A stretch of DNA of 34,070 nt, taken from positions 1-34,070 of the IMG/VR virus record IMGVR_UViG_3300032093_000463. One strand, given 5' to 3'. A model generated the notes under the pieces. The model searched no databases, was not told the DNA's origin, and was given only the letters and a program-made list of their open reading frames with translations. Made by a program: the position numbers and the translations under genes. This document shows positions 19,298-27,202 of the stretch, piece by piece. This stretch comes from a virus. Within the stretch, counting starts at the first letter, position 1, and every line of letters begins with the position of its first letter.

Positions 19298-19801
19298 TTA
19301 TGCCTTAGTGATTCCGTAGAGGAAGAATGAGGACCCGGTGGCGATGTTCCCTGAGTTGCTGGCGAACTCCAGTGACGTGATTGCCGCAGTATTTGACCAC
19401 AAAGTCGCAAAGGCGAGGATGTATGCAGTCGTGCCGTTATTCTCGGAGACTGCGGTTGCGCTGATTGACTTGTTGGTGGAGCCCCGATAGTTCGGGATGT
19501 AGATTTCATTGGATGCAAAAGTATTCGATGTTGCCGTAGCCCCCACCAGCGTGCCTGCATATCGCTGAGACTGCGCTGAACTGAGCGCAGATGCGCCAGT
19601 GCCGTACAGGAAGCGCGTTGTAAAATTGCTCGTGGAGCCGTTGATGCCCATAAAGAGATCGGTCGCTAGGGCTGAGATCGTTGATCTGCCCGACACAATC
19701 ACGATGAGGTCGTCGTATGTCGCAGGGATTGAGGTGAAGGACGTGGAGGCGCTGTCGGACCCCAGCACATTCTTGGCAATCAACTTACAGGTCGTCGGCA
19801 T
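19298..19801 (-). CDS. Tail fibre-like beta protein, paralogue 3
   Basis: A 167-residue Ser/Thr-rich beta protein. Shared motifs with the two upstream genes: SFTSIPATYDDL at the start, NYRGSTNKS in the middle, LWSNTAAITSLEF, and FFLYGITKA at the end. It is probably a jelly-roll or beta-sandwich virion protein involved in adsorption. GGGGGA precedes the ATG. Tandem paralogues of this kind often differ in receptor specificity. Confidence 0.6.
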   Translation of the reverse strand: MPTTCKLIAKNVLGSDSASTSFTSIPATYDDLIVIVSGRSTISALATDLFMGINGSTSNFTTRFLYGTGASALSSAQSQRYAGTLVGATATSNTFASNEIYIPNYRGSTNKSISATAVSENNGTTAYILAFATLWSNTAAITSLEFASNSGNIATGSSFFLYGITKA

Positions 19802-19838
19802 CAGCGGTCCCCCGTTCGCAATTCATGGGTTAACGTCA

Positions 19839-20348
19839 TCATGCGCTGGCCTTGATTCCGAAGAGCGAAAACGTGGAGCCTGACTTGAACTTGGCAGTAC
19901 CAGGAACGAAAACCACAATCTTGTTGATCGCAGTCGTGGAGCGCCACAGGTCTACAATCCGACTGACCTCATACGAGCCATTGGACTCAGACAAGATGGT
20001 TTTATTGACATTCGTATTGGAATACGACTGGAAGATGCTGCGGACCATGTGCTGCTCATTCGCTAGAGCTCCGTAACTCACAGCGTGCGCGAGACGGGCC
20101 GAGGTCCGATTGGATTCACGGGTGGAAGATGTCGTCGTGCTAAACGACCCAGCAAGATAGGTGCCGCTGTAGTTGCTGCCCGTGTCGTCATTCACCTGAC
20201 ACAAGATCGAGGCGTGGTTAGTGTCAATGGCGCCAGCGAACACAAGTACAAGGTCGGTAAACGATGCTGGCACGCTAGTGAAGGTCGCCCCTGTAGCGTT
20301 ATCTGAGCCAAGGGTGACTGAGGCAATCGGCTCATACGTCCTAGCCAC
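19839..20348 (-). CDS. Tail fibre-like beta protein, paralogue 2
   Basis: A 169-residue beta protein with FTSVPASFTDLVLVF, SYSNTNVNKTIL, LWRSTTAINK and FSLFGIKA at matching positions to its neighbours, so the three genes arose by duplication. The GTG start has only a weak GGGGTGG upstream. No enzymatic motif. Confidence 0.6.
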   Translation of the reverse strand: MARTYEPIASVTLGSDNATGATFTSVPASFTDLVLVFAGAIDTNHASILCQVNDDTGSNYSGTYLAGSFSTTTSSTRESNRTSARLAHAVSYGALANEQHMVRSIFQSYSNTNVNKTILSESNGSYEVSRIVDLWRSTTAINKIVVFVPGTAKFKSGSTFSLFGIKASA

Positions 20349-20381
20349 GATCCACCCCTGTCCATAACTGTGTCGTTAGAG

Positions 20382-20921
20382 TCATGGCGCCTTCACCCCG
20401 TACAGCGCCGCGGTGGAGTATTGGCCGAATGAGTTGGTAGCCGCTGTGACGGAGAGCGATGTCACGGCATTAGTGCTCATCCAAAGCCCTGACCCAATGT
20501 CGATGTATCCGCTGCCGTTGAAGTCACGACCCGTGAATCTCCGCACCGTCTTATTCTTTGACGTGCTGCCATAGTCAAGAATGTCAACGACTCCGGCAGA
20601 GACATAGGTCGCGCTGTCGGTGTAGATAAGTTGGATGCGATTGCCGCTGGTGCCATTCTCCGTGAACACGGCAGACCCTGAGCCGTACATATTGTGCCAT
20701 GCGTAGTTATTGCCGCTGTCAGAGTTGAATCGGAGGTAGCCATACTGAGCGCCGCCACCCGACGCGGTGCTAGCCAGTAGCGTTAGCCGTAGTTGGAGGT
20801 GCTGATAGCCGCTGGGGATGTCTGAGAATGTCAGACTAGACGCCGAGCTACTGAGCGTCACCGTAGCGATGGACTCGAAGTCACCACCACCGGCATAAAT
20901 GAACGGATTGATAAAGAACAT
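20382..20921 (-). CDS. Tail fibre-like beta protein, paralogue 1
   Basis: A 179-residue beta protein starting MFFINPFIYAGGG, a short Gly-rich leader absent from the other two paralogues. Common motifs: LTFSDIPSGYQHLQL, STSKNKTVRR, LWMSTNAVTSL and AALYGVKA. The ATG overlaps the upstream stop (TAATG). Its N-terminal leader may attach it to the tail. Confidence 0.6.
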   Translation of the reverse strand: MFFINPFIYAGGGDFESIATVTLSSSASSLTFSDIPSGYQHLQLRLTLLASTASGGGAQYGYLRFNSDSGNNYAWHNMYGSGSAVFTENGTSGNRIQLIYTDSATYVSAGVVDILDYGSTSKNKTVRRFTGRDFNGSGYIDIGSGLWMSTNAVTSLSVTAATNSFGQYSTAALYGVKAP

Positions 20922-21748
20922 TAGGCACGCCGCCCGATCAGGTAAACCTTGGCGCCCTTAGCCCCGGTCCCTGCTACGTCGATGTCTATCGTGATCTCAG
21001 CATCGTCAGCCAGACCTGTGTCACTAATCACCGCCGCCGTGGCAGCCGTCGTGCTGGTCTTCTCATTCGCGTCGATCGTGAGTTTCGTAGACAGGATCGT
21101 CGTCCCGCCCTCATTTATGTCGAACGTAGGCAGGCCAGACGTAGACGCCGTGGACAGGGACGCCCGTACCGCCGTCAGCGTCATCGCGAACGGCATCCGG
21201 AACGTGACCTTAGCCGTGCCCGTGGTCAGGGCGGTCTCCTCATCGGAGACCGCGATCCCGATCACCTCCGCGGGACCCTGCCAGATGAGGCCCGTCGCCT
21301 CACCAGATGCCGCGACGAGTACCTGACCATTCGAGCCGACCGCGAGGCGTGCGGGAGTGTTGTCAGCGGTCGCCGTGACGAGGTCGCCCTTGGCGTCAAC
21401 TAGGGCTTTTAGGACGTACTGCCCGTGAACGTCCGTAGACGTGTCGTTAACGTGCGCATTAGGCTCATCGAAGTCACGGGCCGAAACGCCGTGATTCACG
21501 GGGGCACTGGCACTGTGAGACACGCCACTCGTGCCGTCCACGCCACGAGTAACTGTCAGCGTAGTACCAGATGCCGCAGTGACCGTAACAATTTCCTCGG
21601 TCACAAGGTCTTGGTCAATGATCAGCGTGTACGGGAAACTCGCAGGAAACCCTGACGTAGAAGCCACAGTGATCGACGTGACACTAGAGTTGATGCCGCT
21701 AGAGAGAGTTGTCCTAGCAGCCGTACTTGAGTAATACCTTCTTGGCAT
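20921..21748 (-). CDS. Tail fibre/spike-type protein
   Basis: A 275-residue protein. The N-terminal part is a beta domain with repeated Thr/Val strands (about 1-75) and an AHSASAPVNHG-like turn. Next comes a motif common in phage fibres, on the pattern DAKGDLVTATADNTPARLAV then GSNGQVLV. The C-terminal beta-sandwich (about 160-275) probably forms the tip. It should trimerise. It lies directly after the adaptor-like gene and before three smaller fibre-like paralogues. Confidence 0.65.
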   Translation of the reverse strand: MPRRYYSSTAARTTLSSGINSSVTSITVASTSGFPASFPYTLIIDQDLVTEEIVTVTAASGTTLTVTRGVDGTSGVSHSASAPVNHGVSARDFDEPNAHVNDTSTDVHGQYVLKALVDAKGDLVTATADNTPARLAVGSNGQVLVAASGEATGLIWQGPAEVIGIAVSDEETALTTGTAKVTFRMPFAMTLTAVRASLSTASTSGLPTFDINEGGTTILSTKLTIDANEKTSTTAATAAVISDTGLADDAEITIDIDVAGTGAKGAKVYLIGRRA

Positions 21749-21756
21749 CGTGCCTC

Positions 21757-22650
21757 TCAGCGGGTGTAGTGGCTACGGATCGGGTAAAGTTCCTGCAAAC
21801 GCTTCACTTCCTCCTGCAAACGCATCTGATACATCTGCAGCATGTAGCGGCCCAGTTGGCTAGAGCCACCCACGGGCCGCATGTTGGAAGAGAAGTCAGC
21901 CTCAGCGGACATGCCCGACAAGTGCGGGGTGTCGAAGAACGGCACCAGTCGGTAAGCCGCCCCCAGGCGGATCACATCCTCAGAAGAAGCCGGTAGGCCA
22001 GTGACCGTCACATAGTCATCAGAATCATTAGTCATCGTGGTGGGCTGCTTAGAGAACACGACCCTGATGGGTCGGCCAGGCACCACCATGTCGTACACGC
22101 TGATAGTCACACCGGACGTGAACACGGACGGGGCAGCCTGCCTGTCCACGCGCCAGCGGCGCAGTGGAATCCACTCACGAGTGGGGCCGATAGTGCGCCA
22201 CGAGGCAGCCATCACCTGCTGCGCACCCACAGGCAGCGGGTAGGTGAGGATCGCAGGGGAGAACGTGATCTCTGTGGAGCCGATCCCAAACAGGTCCGGG
22301 TACACGGCCCTGATGGACTCGTTCAACACCTGCTTGATCAAAGTCCTGGGGAACAGCGGTGACGTGACCACGCGGGCACCAGAAGAGTGTGCCGCTGCGG
22401 TGGTGCCACGGTAGCCGCGCCCATAAGGCGCGACAGTCACCAGATTGTTCTGCGTGTCCACCGAGTCCACCCACATCAACTCGGAGCCAACCTCAATGAT
22501 GCCCCGGCTAATAGCGGACGTGTCAGCAACCGCGAAGGTCGTGCCATTGTTCGTCAGGTTCGCAGTCAAATGCGTGGACTGATCCTGCAGCGTCGTGAAA
22601 CCAGACAGGTACAGGAGCGTCTGATCCACCATTTCAGTGAACGTGCTCAC
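21757..22650 (-). CDS. Head-tail adaptor-like protein
   Basis: A 297-residue protein. The helical ends and beta middle (IEVGSELMWVDSVDTQNNLV, SRTLIKQVLNE-like helix, ITFSPAILTYPLPVGAQQV) and a C-terminal helical stretch (QMYQMRLQEEVKRLQELYPI) resemble the adaptor/tail-tubular A class of podoviruses. The GTG start overlaps the upstream stop (GTGA). It would form a ring below the portal. A minor tail protein is the alternative. Confidence 0.5.
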   Translation of the reverse strand: MSTFTEMVDQTLLYLSGFTTLQDQSTHLTANLTNNGTTFAVADTSAISRGIIEVGSELMWVDSVDTQNNLVTVAPYGRGYRGTTAAAHSSGARVVTSPLFPRTLIKQVLNESIRAVYPDLFGIGSTEITFSPAILTYPLPVGAQQVMAASWRTIGPTREWIPLRRWRVDRQAAPSVFTSGVTISVYDMVVPGRPIRVVFSKQPTTMTNDSDDYVTVTGLPASSEDVIRLGAAYRLVPFFDTPHLSGMSAEADFSSNMRPVGGSSQLGRYMLQMYQMRLQEEVKRLQELYPIRSHYTR

Positions 22651-22964
22651 GAGTCACCCGCCTTCACGTAAGCCGCAGCAGCCTTAGAGGTAATCAGATG
22701 GGCAGGCGGATCTTTCTCCGCGTTATAGGCACGGCCAAGCCGTTCAGTTGCCTGACGTGCAGCCGTGATCTTGTCCATCGTCGTGCCCTCCGGCTGGATG
22801 CCATCCTTACGAAGAGCCTGATACGCGGACAGTTCCCGCTTCGTCTGCTCAAACATGCCCTGCTTCGGGCTGTTGATCACCGCAGTCACACTGATGTTCG
22901 ATGCTTTAGCGCACTCAGCCCACGAGCGGTGATCCTGCGTGGGGCAGCCAGATCGGCAAGCCAT
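22647..22964 (-). CDS. Small conserved virion-region protein
   Basis: A 105-residue protein opening MACRSGCPTQDHRSWAECAK, a Cys/His-rich start that I associate with a small family near the capsid genes of actinobacterial podovirus-like phages. It continues with a helical region (ELSAYQALRKDGIQPEGTT) and an Ala/Lys-rich end. The N-terminal Cys-x3-Cys...His...Cys could bind a metal. Function unknown. Confidence 0.6.
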   Translation of the reverse strand: MACRSGCPTQDHRSWAECAKASNISVTAVINSPKQGMFEQTKRELSAYQALRKDGIQPEGTTMDKITAARQATERLGRAYNAEKDPPAHLITSKAAAAYVKAGDS

Positions 22965-22966
22965 AT

Positions 22967-23824
22967 CTAGTCTTCCTCAATGTAGGAACCGAAACCTGCA
23001 GCAATCAGGGTTGCCCGCTGCGCCGGGGTGATCGGGTTGTTGCGGCCACCCAAGAAGTAGTAGTCAGCCTCAGCCAGTTCCGTCTGCGACGGAACCTCCA
23101 CCTCAGTGACCACACCGTTCTTCACGATCAGCGACAGGCCAGCGTCAATGGGGTAACGCTTGAGCAGCCAGTCATCCGTGATGGACCGCTTAGCCGAAGC
23201 CATACGCAGCCGGAATACAGGCGAGGCAGTGGCCTGAAAGGCGGTGGCCTCAGCACTCATGCTGGCCGTGCCGAACTTGCGAATGAACGCAGTGCCTTCC
23301 ATGGTGGCCAGGTCGCCCTCAAGGGATGCCTCACCGAAGCGGATCTTCACTGGCTGGCCAGTCGTAAACGTGGCCGCCACATCGCCCGTGAGAGCGGCAG
23401 TGGCGAACGTGACACGCACACCCGCTGACACTGAGCCGGTGTTGCTTGCCAGGTCAGCCGCACCTAGTGCTTTACGCACGCCGGTAGCAGTAGCCGCACT
23501 GTCAGCCGTCATGGCTGATGAGCCACCGAACAGCACCGCACCGTCCGCTGTGACCGCAGACTCAGCCGCCAGGGCTGAGGCGGGGGAGCGGAACGTGGCA
23601 TTAGCCGAACCAGCCAGCACTGCATCGAAGTCGGCGGTGATCGACACAAACAGTGTCGCCCTAGCCGACGCCTGCAGATCGGACTCAACAGTGAGTCCCG
23701 CAGCACCAAGAGCCTTCCGGGTGCCAGCCGCAGACAGGGCAGTGTCCGAAGTGAGGCTTGCCTGCCCGCTGCTTGTGAGGCCGACACCCAGCAGGTCAAC
23801 TACCCTGCTGGTGATGTCACGCAT
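22967..23824 (-). CDS. Ala/Thr-rich repeat-containing virion protein
   Basis: A 285-residue protein with an internal repeat: residues about 24-44 and 105-125 both read (L/M)T.D.A...A.G.RKALGAA.L, implying units of about 80 residues. The composition is Ala/Thr/Ser-rich and beta-like until about 210. The C-terminal part is different and mixed, ending YYFLGGRNNPITPAQRATLI. It is coupled to the upstream gene by TGATG. Role unknown; a decoration or fibre-shaft protein is plausible. Confidence 0.5.
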   Translation of the reverse strand: MRDITSRVVDLLGVGLTSSGQASLTSDTALSAAGTRKALGAAGLTVESDLQASARATLFVSITADFDAVLAGSANATFRSPASALAAESAVTADGAVLFGGSSAMTADSAATATGVRKALGAADLASNTGSVSAGVRVTFATAALTGDVAATFTTGQPVKIRFGEASLEGDLATMEGTAFIRKFGTASMSAEATAFQATASPVFRLRMASAKRSITDDWLLKRYPIDAGLSLIVKNGVVTEVEVPSQTELAEADYYFLGGRNNPITPAQRATLIAAGFGSYIEED

Positions 23825-24207
23825 CAGGACAGGGACAGGGTAATCGAACCGATAGCGAACTCAAGGGTGTCGCCGGAAGTGAGCGCCTTGCTGGCAGTGA
23901 GTGAGCCGTAGGCGAGGCGCGAAGGCGTGCCAGCGGAGTCCCACAGTTCAATGCCCACCACAGTGCACGTGGGCATGTTGGTGAAAGTCTCTACGGCGTC
24001 GTTGCTGATTGAGCCACTTGATGCGGCAGAGAAGGTGATGTTCTGCCGTGCATACGATCCGCCAGACACCTCAGTGCCCGCAGTGGCATCGTTGCCATTA
24101 GCGGTCACCAGGGCCAACTTGATCGGCGTGTCAGCCGAGTAGGAGGCGGTGCCGACAAGAGCATCAAGCATCTTGTTCTCGGCAGTGTTGGTGAGATTGT
24201 CGGCCAC
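23824..24207 (-). CDS. Small beta-sandwich virion protein (tail-fibre/decoration family)
   Basis: A 127-residue protein with the pattern NTAENKMLDALVG, IKLALVTANGN, GTEVSGGSYARQ, ITFSAASSG, VVGIELWDSAGTPSRLAYGS and LTASKALTSGDTLEF. This is a common phage family of about 120-130 residues, often annotated as a tail-fibre or minor virion protein. GTG start after AGGAG. It follows the capsid gene with the terminator between them, so it is probably made in smaller amounts. Confidence 0.65.
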   Translation of the reverse strand: MADNLTNTAENKMLDALVGTASYSADTPIKLALVTANGNDATAGTEVSGGSYARQNITFSAASSGSISNDAVETFTNMPTCTVVGIELWDSAGTPSRLAYGSLTASKALTSGDTLEFAIGSITLSLS

Positions 24208-24255
24208 GTGTTCTCCTATTTAGCCGGGGTTTACAGAAAAGCGGGGGATGCCAAA

Positions 24256-24282
24256 GGGCCGGGGTCTTGTGAACCCCGGCCC
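24256..24282 (-). terminator. Terminator downstream of the capsid gene
   Basis: A perfect 10-bp stem (GGGCCGGGGT with ACCCCGGCCC on the plus strand) around a 7-base loop, followed on the minus strand by TTTGGC and later CTTTTC. Partial termination here would set the ratio of capsid to tail proteins. Confidence 0.75.
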
Positions 24283-24295
24283 CTCAGCGGACGTG

Positions 24296-25231
24296 CTATG
24301 CGATTGAGGAAGAAGACTCAATGCGGTACAGAGCGGGCTCGCGGTAGCGGGCCCATCCCTGCAGTGAGTACCAGCCGATCGGGCGGAAGCGCATCAGACG
24401 ATCGACCACGGGACCGATGACCACGCCGGGCTCAACAGCGGTCGCCTCAGCGAGCGCCTGCTGGCCAGCAACAATCGTGCGGTACACCTTGATGCTAGAA
24501 GCACCATCGTTCGCCGTGAACGCACGCGGGGTTTCCACGAAGTATGCACCGTGCATGACACCCACGACACCACCAAGGATGTTGCCGACGTTGCCCTCGG
24601 TGTACTTACGGATGTCGTCGAACGATCCGCTGCCAGTCTCGGCCCGCAGGTCGTGCGTGACCTCCGGATGTGCGTAGGCCGCGTACAGTTGTCCCTCACG
24701 AGGAACAGCCTTGTTCGCACGCAACTTCGCAACAACCTTGCGAACGTCAGCCGCAGTGATGACATCCTCAGCCGCAACACTCACAGTGGAGGTCGGGGTC
24801 GAAGCGCCACCCGTGCCGTACTCAACATTCGTGCCACCCACGAGAACCGTGTTGACCACGGCATCCAGCGAGTCAGCCATGTTGAACGCCACAATGTTCG
24901 CAACAGCGGGGTCGATGTCGCTGAAAGCGAACTCACCCAACTTGCGAGTCTGCAGCACGGTGTTGCCGTACTCATTGAGCGTCACCGACACCGTGCTGAT
25001 GTCGGACAGCGCAACGGCATCCGGATCAGTGGTTTCAGTGAGAGTGGACGTGGCCGTAGCCAGGTCGTTGTAGATGGAGAACACGACCGACGAGCCAGGC
25101 ATAGCCTGCTGGACAGGGCGCTTGTCCGCGAGCGACCGCATAAGCGGCTGCGAACGCAGAGCGAACTCCACGTAACGGTCATACGCTGCCTTTACAAGAC
25201 CAGCAACAGCAGTTGTACTTGTGTAAGCCAC
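24296..25231 (-). CDS. Major capsid protein (N4-gp56-like, HK97 fold)
   Basis: This 311-residue protein shows features of the N4-gp56 capsid family. An N-terminal helix ends in LRSQPLMRSLADKRPV; then GSSVVFSIYNDL, LTETTDPDAVALSDIS and VTLNEYGNTVLQTRKL. A spine-like helix (ANIVAFNMADSLDAVV) and P-domain-like segments (IRKYTEGNVGNILGG) follow. GTG start with a strong AGGAGG upstream, as expected for an abundant protein. It sits after the scaffold gene and before a terminator. No protease domain is visible. Confidence 0.8.
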   Translation of the reverse strand: MAYTSTTAVAGLVKAAYDRYVEFALRSQPLMRSLADKRPVQQAMPGSSVVFSIYNDLATATSTLTETTDPDAVALSDISTVSVTLNEYGNTVLQTRKLGEFAFSDIDPAVANIVAFNMADSLDAVVNTVLVGGTNVEYGTGGASTPTSTVSVAAEDVITAADVRKVVAKLRANKAVPREGQLYAAYAHPEVTHDLRAETGSGSFDDIRKYTEGNVGNILGGVVGVMHGAYFVETPRAFTANDGASSIKVYRTIVAGQQALAEATAVEPGVVIGPVVDRLMRFRPIGWYSLQGWARYREPALYRIESSSSIA

Positions 25232-25278
25232 AGTTCTTCACCTCCTAACAGTGAAGTAGTAGTCAGAAATGAAACGAA

Positions 25279-25779
25279 CTAGAAGGCGTCAGGACCCTGA
25301 GTGGTTCCGAAGATCACCTTGTTCAACTCCTCCGGAGTGCGGGCACTACGGATGAGTGCAGCCACCTGATCGGAGTCCCCGTCAAATGGCTGCCCCGTGG
25401 ACTGCATCTGGCTAATCTGCGTCAGCCCCGAAAGATCAGGGCCACCCGCCTCACCATCAGAATCCACAGGCGCAGGAGCACCGCCGAAGATTTCGGCGTT
25501 CTCCTCAACCCAAGCCGACACATCCTCCTCAGAGGTCATGTCCTCGGGAATGAACTTTGCGATCTTCGGGCTCAAGCCCTTAGCCGCGAGAACATCCTTG
25601 ACGCTACGTTCACGAGTCTGCTGAGCCAGCCCAGTAAGCCGCTCAGTCAACTCCTTGATCTGCTTCTCCTTCGCACGGTTCTGCTTACGCAGTTCCCGAA
25701 GGACGTTGTTATCGGAGCCGCGAGCGTCCCCGCCGAACTCGTCGTCGTAATCGTCGTAGTCGTCCTCAATGCCTGACAT
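25279..25779 (-). CDS. Scaffolding protein
   Basis: A 166-residue, very acidic protein. The N-terminus is Asp-rich (EDDYDDYDDEFGG), residues about 27-58 form a coiled coil (LRELRKQNRAKEKQIKEL), and the C-terminus is less structured. Length, composition and position directly before the capsid gene are typical of scaffolds. AGGGAG precedes the ATG. Confidence 0.75.
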   Translation of the reverse strand: MSGIEDDYDDYDDEFGGDARGSDNNVLRELRKQNRAKEKQIKELTERLTGLAQQTRERSVKDVLAAKGLSPKIAKFIPEDMTSEEDVSAWVEENAEIFGGAPAPVDSDGEAGGPDLSGLTQISQMQSTGQPFDGDSDQVAALIRSARTPEELNKVIFGTTQGPDAF

Positions 25780-25894
25780 GGCACTCCCTAACTGTTATGA
25801 GATGAACGCAGACCACAGCACCACTGGGGGGTGGGGCTGGCTTCTGCTACCGGGCTCAATACGCGCACAAGGGCCGGTCGGTCTTGTTGCGGAG

Positions 25895-25973
25895 TGGAGG
25901 TGCCAGGAATCGAACCTGGGTTATGGTTCGCCGCCGTCAGCGGGCTAAGCGATCCAACTGTCCATTCACCCCC
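25895..25973 (-). tRNA. tRNA-like gene, anticodon uncertain (possibly Val GAC)
   Basis: Acceptor GGGGGTG pairs with CACCTCC (one G-U), and the T arm CCAGG-TTCGATT-CCTGG is textbook. The total is 79 bases with discriminator A and no encoded CCA. The D arm pairs poorly. The best anticodon arm has the loop CTGACGG (U33 and anticodon GAC) but only three good stem pairs and a nine-base variable region. It sits between the scaffold gene and the next structural gene. It may be a degenerate or unusual tRNA. Confidence 0.6.
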
Positions 25974-25979
25974 CGGTGG

Positions 25980-27200
25980 CTAAATGCCACCGCCCGACAG
26001 AGTGCCGGAAGTAGTTGCTGACTGGCCGGAGAAGCGTGCACGCTCACGCGACTGCATCTTCTTCACCCGCTGCCCAGCCTGGGCGTCGATACCGAACTCG
26101 CCCTTCACCACGTCACGATCAGAGATCCGCTCTTGGTCGATGCCTGACAGTCGGCGCGTCGAACGCGCCAGCCCGCCGATAGCATCGAACTGCGACCGCA
26201 GTGTCCGCTCATCACCGAACGTGAGATCACCGACCTGCTCAGCAAGGCTCGTGTCACCCATAGAGCCAAGGTCAATGCCCTGGCCACGAGCCACACCAGT
26301 AGCGAAGCCCGCGTTCACGCGACGCTGAACCACCTCAAGGGCAGTCTCCGGTGCCAGTACATAGCCCAGCATGTCTGACATGCCCACCCCATACAGGCCC
26401 ACCAGGCTGTTCTTGATGTTCGGGTCAGCGTTGTCAATGACCTTCTTAGCCTGGCCGATACGTCCATCCACCTCGGTAGCGGACACATCCCCACCAATGA
26501 GGGTGGCAAGTTTGTCGCGGCTGTAGTAGTCGCCAGTCAAGCCGTACTTGCGCATCGTGGACTTGATGGCATCCTCGGAAGACAGATACTCCGCTTCCGA
26601 TAGCGCGTTGTATCCATTCTTGATGCGGTCAGCGTTCCCCTTGAACCTAGTCTTGTAGGCATCCGTCTGGCGCAGGCGTGACACGATGATGTTCGTGTTC
26701 GTGCCCCACTCTTTGATCAGTCCCGAAACAGTAGGGATCAGTTCATCAAGCCCATACTGGCTAAGCAGGTCCGTCAGGTACGACTCGGCGGTCTGCCGGT
26801 CACGCTGCTCTTTAGCCTCACGCTCACGCTTATCCGACTCGGACTCGTATCCCTCAATGTCCACAAGTTGACACGTGTTGGACACAGACCCGTCAGGATT
26901 GACGACATAGGCCCCAACCCACCGCTGACCGGCAGGAGCGGCACCGTTCATCTGCTCACAGGGGAACACCTGGGCCTGACCAGTGCCAGTGCCGGTGCCA
27001 CTGTCGTCATCCTTCACAGGCGTGGTCTTCAAGTGGCCGTAGCGCAGTGCCTCCCGCGCGCTACCAGGAATGTCACCAGTCCTGGGATTGGCCATGCTGG
27101 TTGCCTGCTGAATCATCTGATTGGCAACCTGCGGCGTGATAACGCCAGCAGCAAGATCAGCGTTCACCTTATTCGTATAAGTTTGGAGTTCAGTAGCCAC
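25980..27200 (-). CDS. Internal-type virion protein, 406 residues
   Basis: The N-terminal part has helical segments, a Gly/Thr linker (DDDSGTGTGTGQ, about 65-76) and a short beta stretch (CEQMNGAAPAGQRWVGAYVV). The core (about 140-260) carries a pattern I recognise from internal proteins of environmental podovirus-like phages: SQYGLDELIPTVSGLIKEWG, SRLRQTDAYKTRFKGN and NALSEAEYLSSEDAI, then a YGL...YY segment. No catalytic motif is visible. The Ser/Gly-rich tail is probably flexible. GTG start after GGGGTTA, weak. Confidence 0.55.
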   Translation of the reverse strand: MATELQTYTNKVNADLAAGVITPQVANQMIQQATSMANPRTGDIPGSAREALRYGHLKTTPVKDDDSGTGTGTGQAQVFPCEQMNGAAPAGQRWVGAYVVNPDGSVSNTCQLVDIEGYESESDKREREAKEQRDRQTAESYLTDLLSQYGLDELIPTVSGLIKEWGTNTNIIVSRLRQTDAYKTRFKGNADRIKNGYNALSEAEYLSSEDAIKSTMRKYGLTGDYYSRDKLATLIGGDVSATEVDGRIGQAKKVIDNADPNIKNSLVGLYGVGMSDMLGYVLAPETALEVVQRRVNAGFATGVARGQGIDLGSMGDTSLAEQVGDLTFGDERTLRSQFDAIGGLARSTRRLSGIDQERISDRDVVKGEFGIDAQAGQRVKKMQSRERARFSGQSATTSGTLSGGGI

Positions 27201-27202
27201 GT

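Noticed and set aside
24551-25282. A 243-codon plus-strand frame opposite the capsid gene
   Set aside because: It mirrors the capsid gene, with Arg/His/Val-rich composition typical of an antisense frame, and has no start signal.
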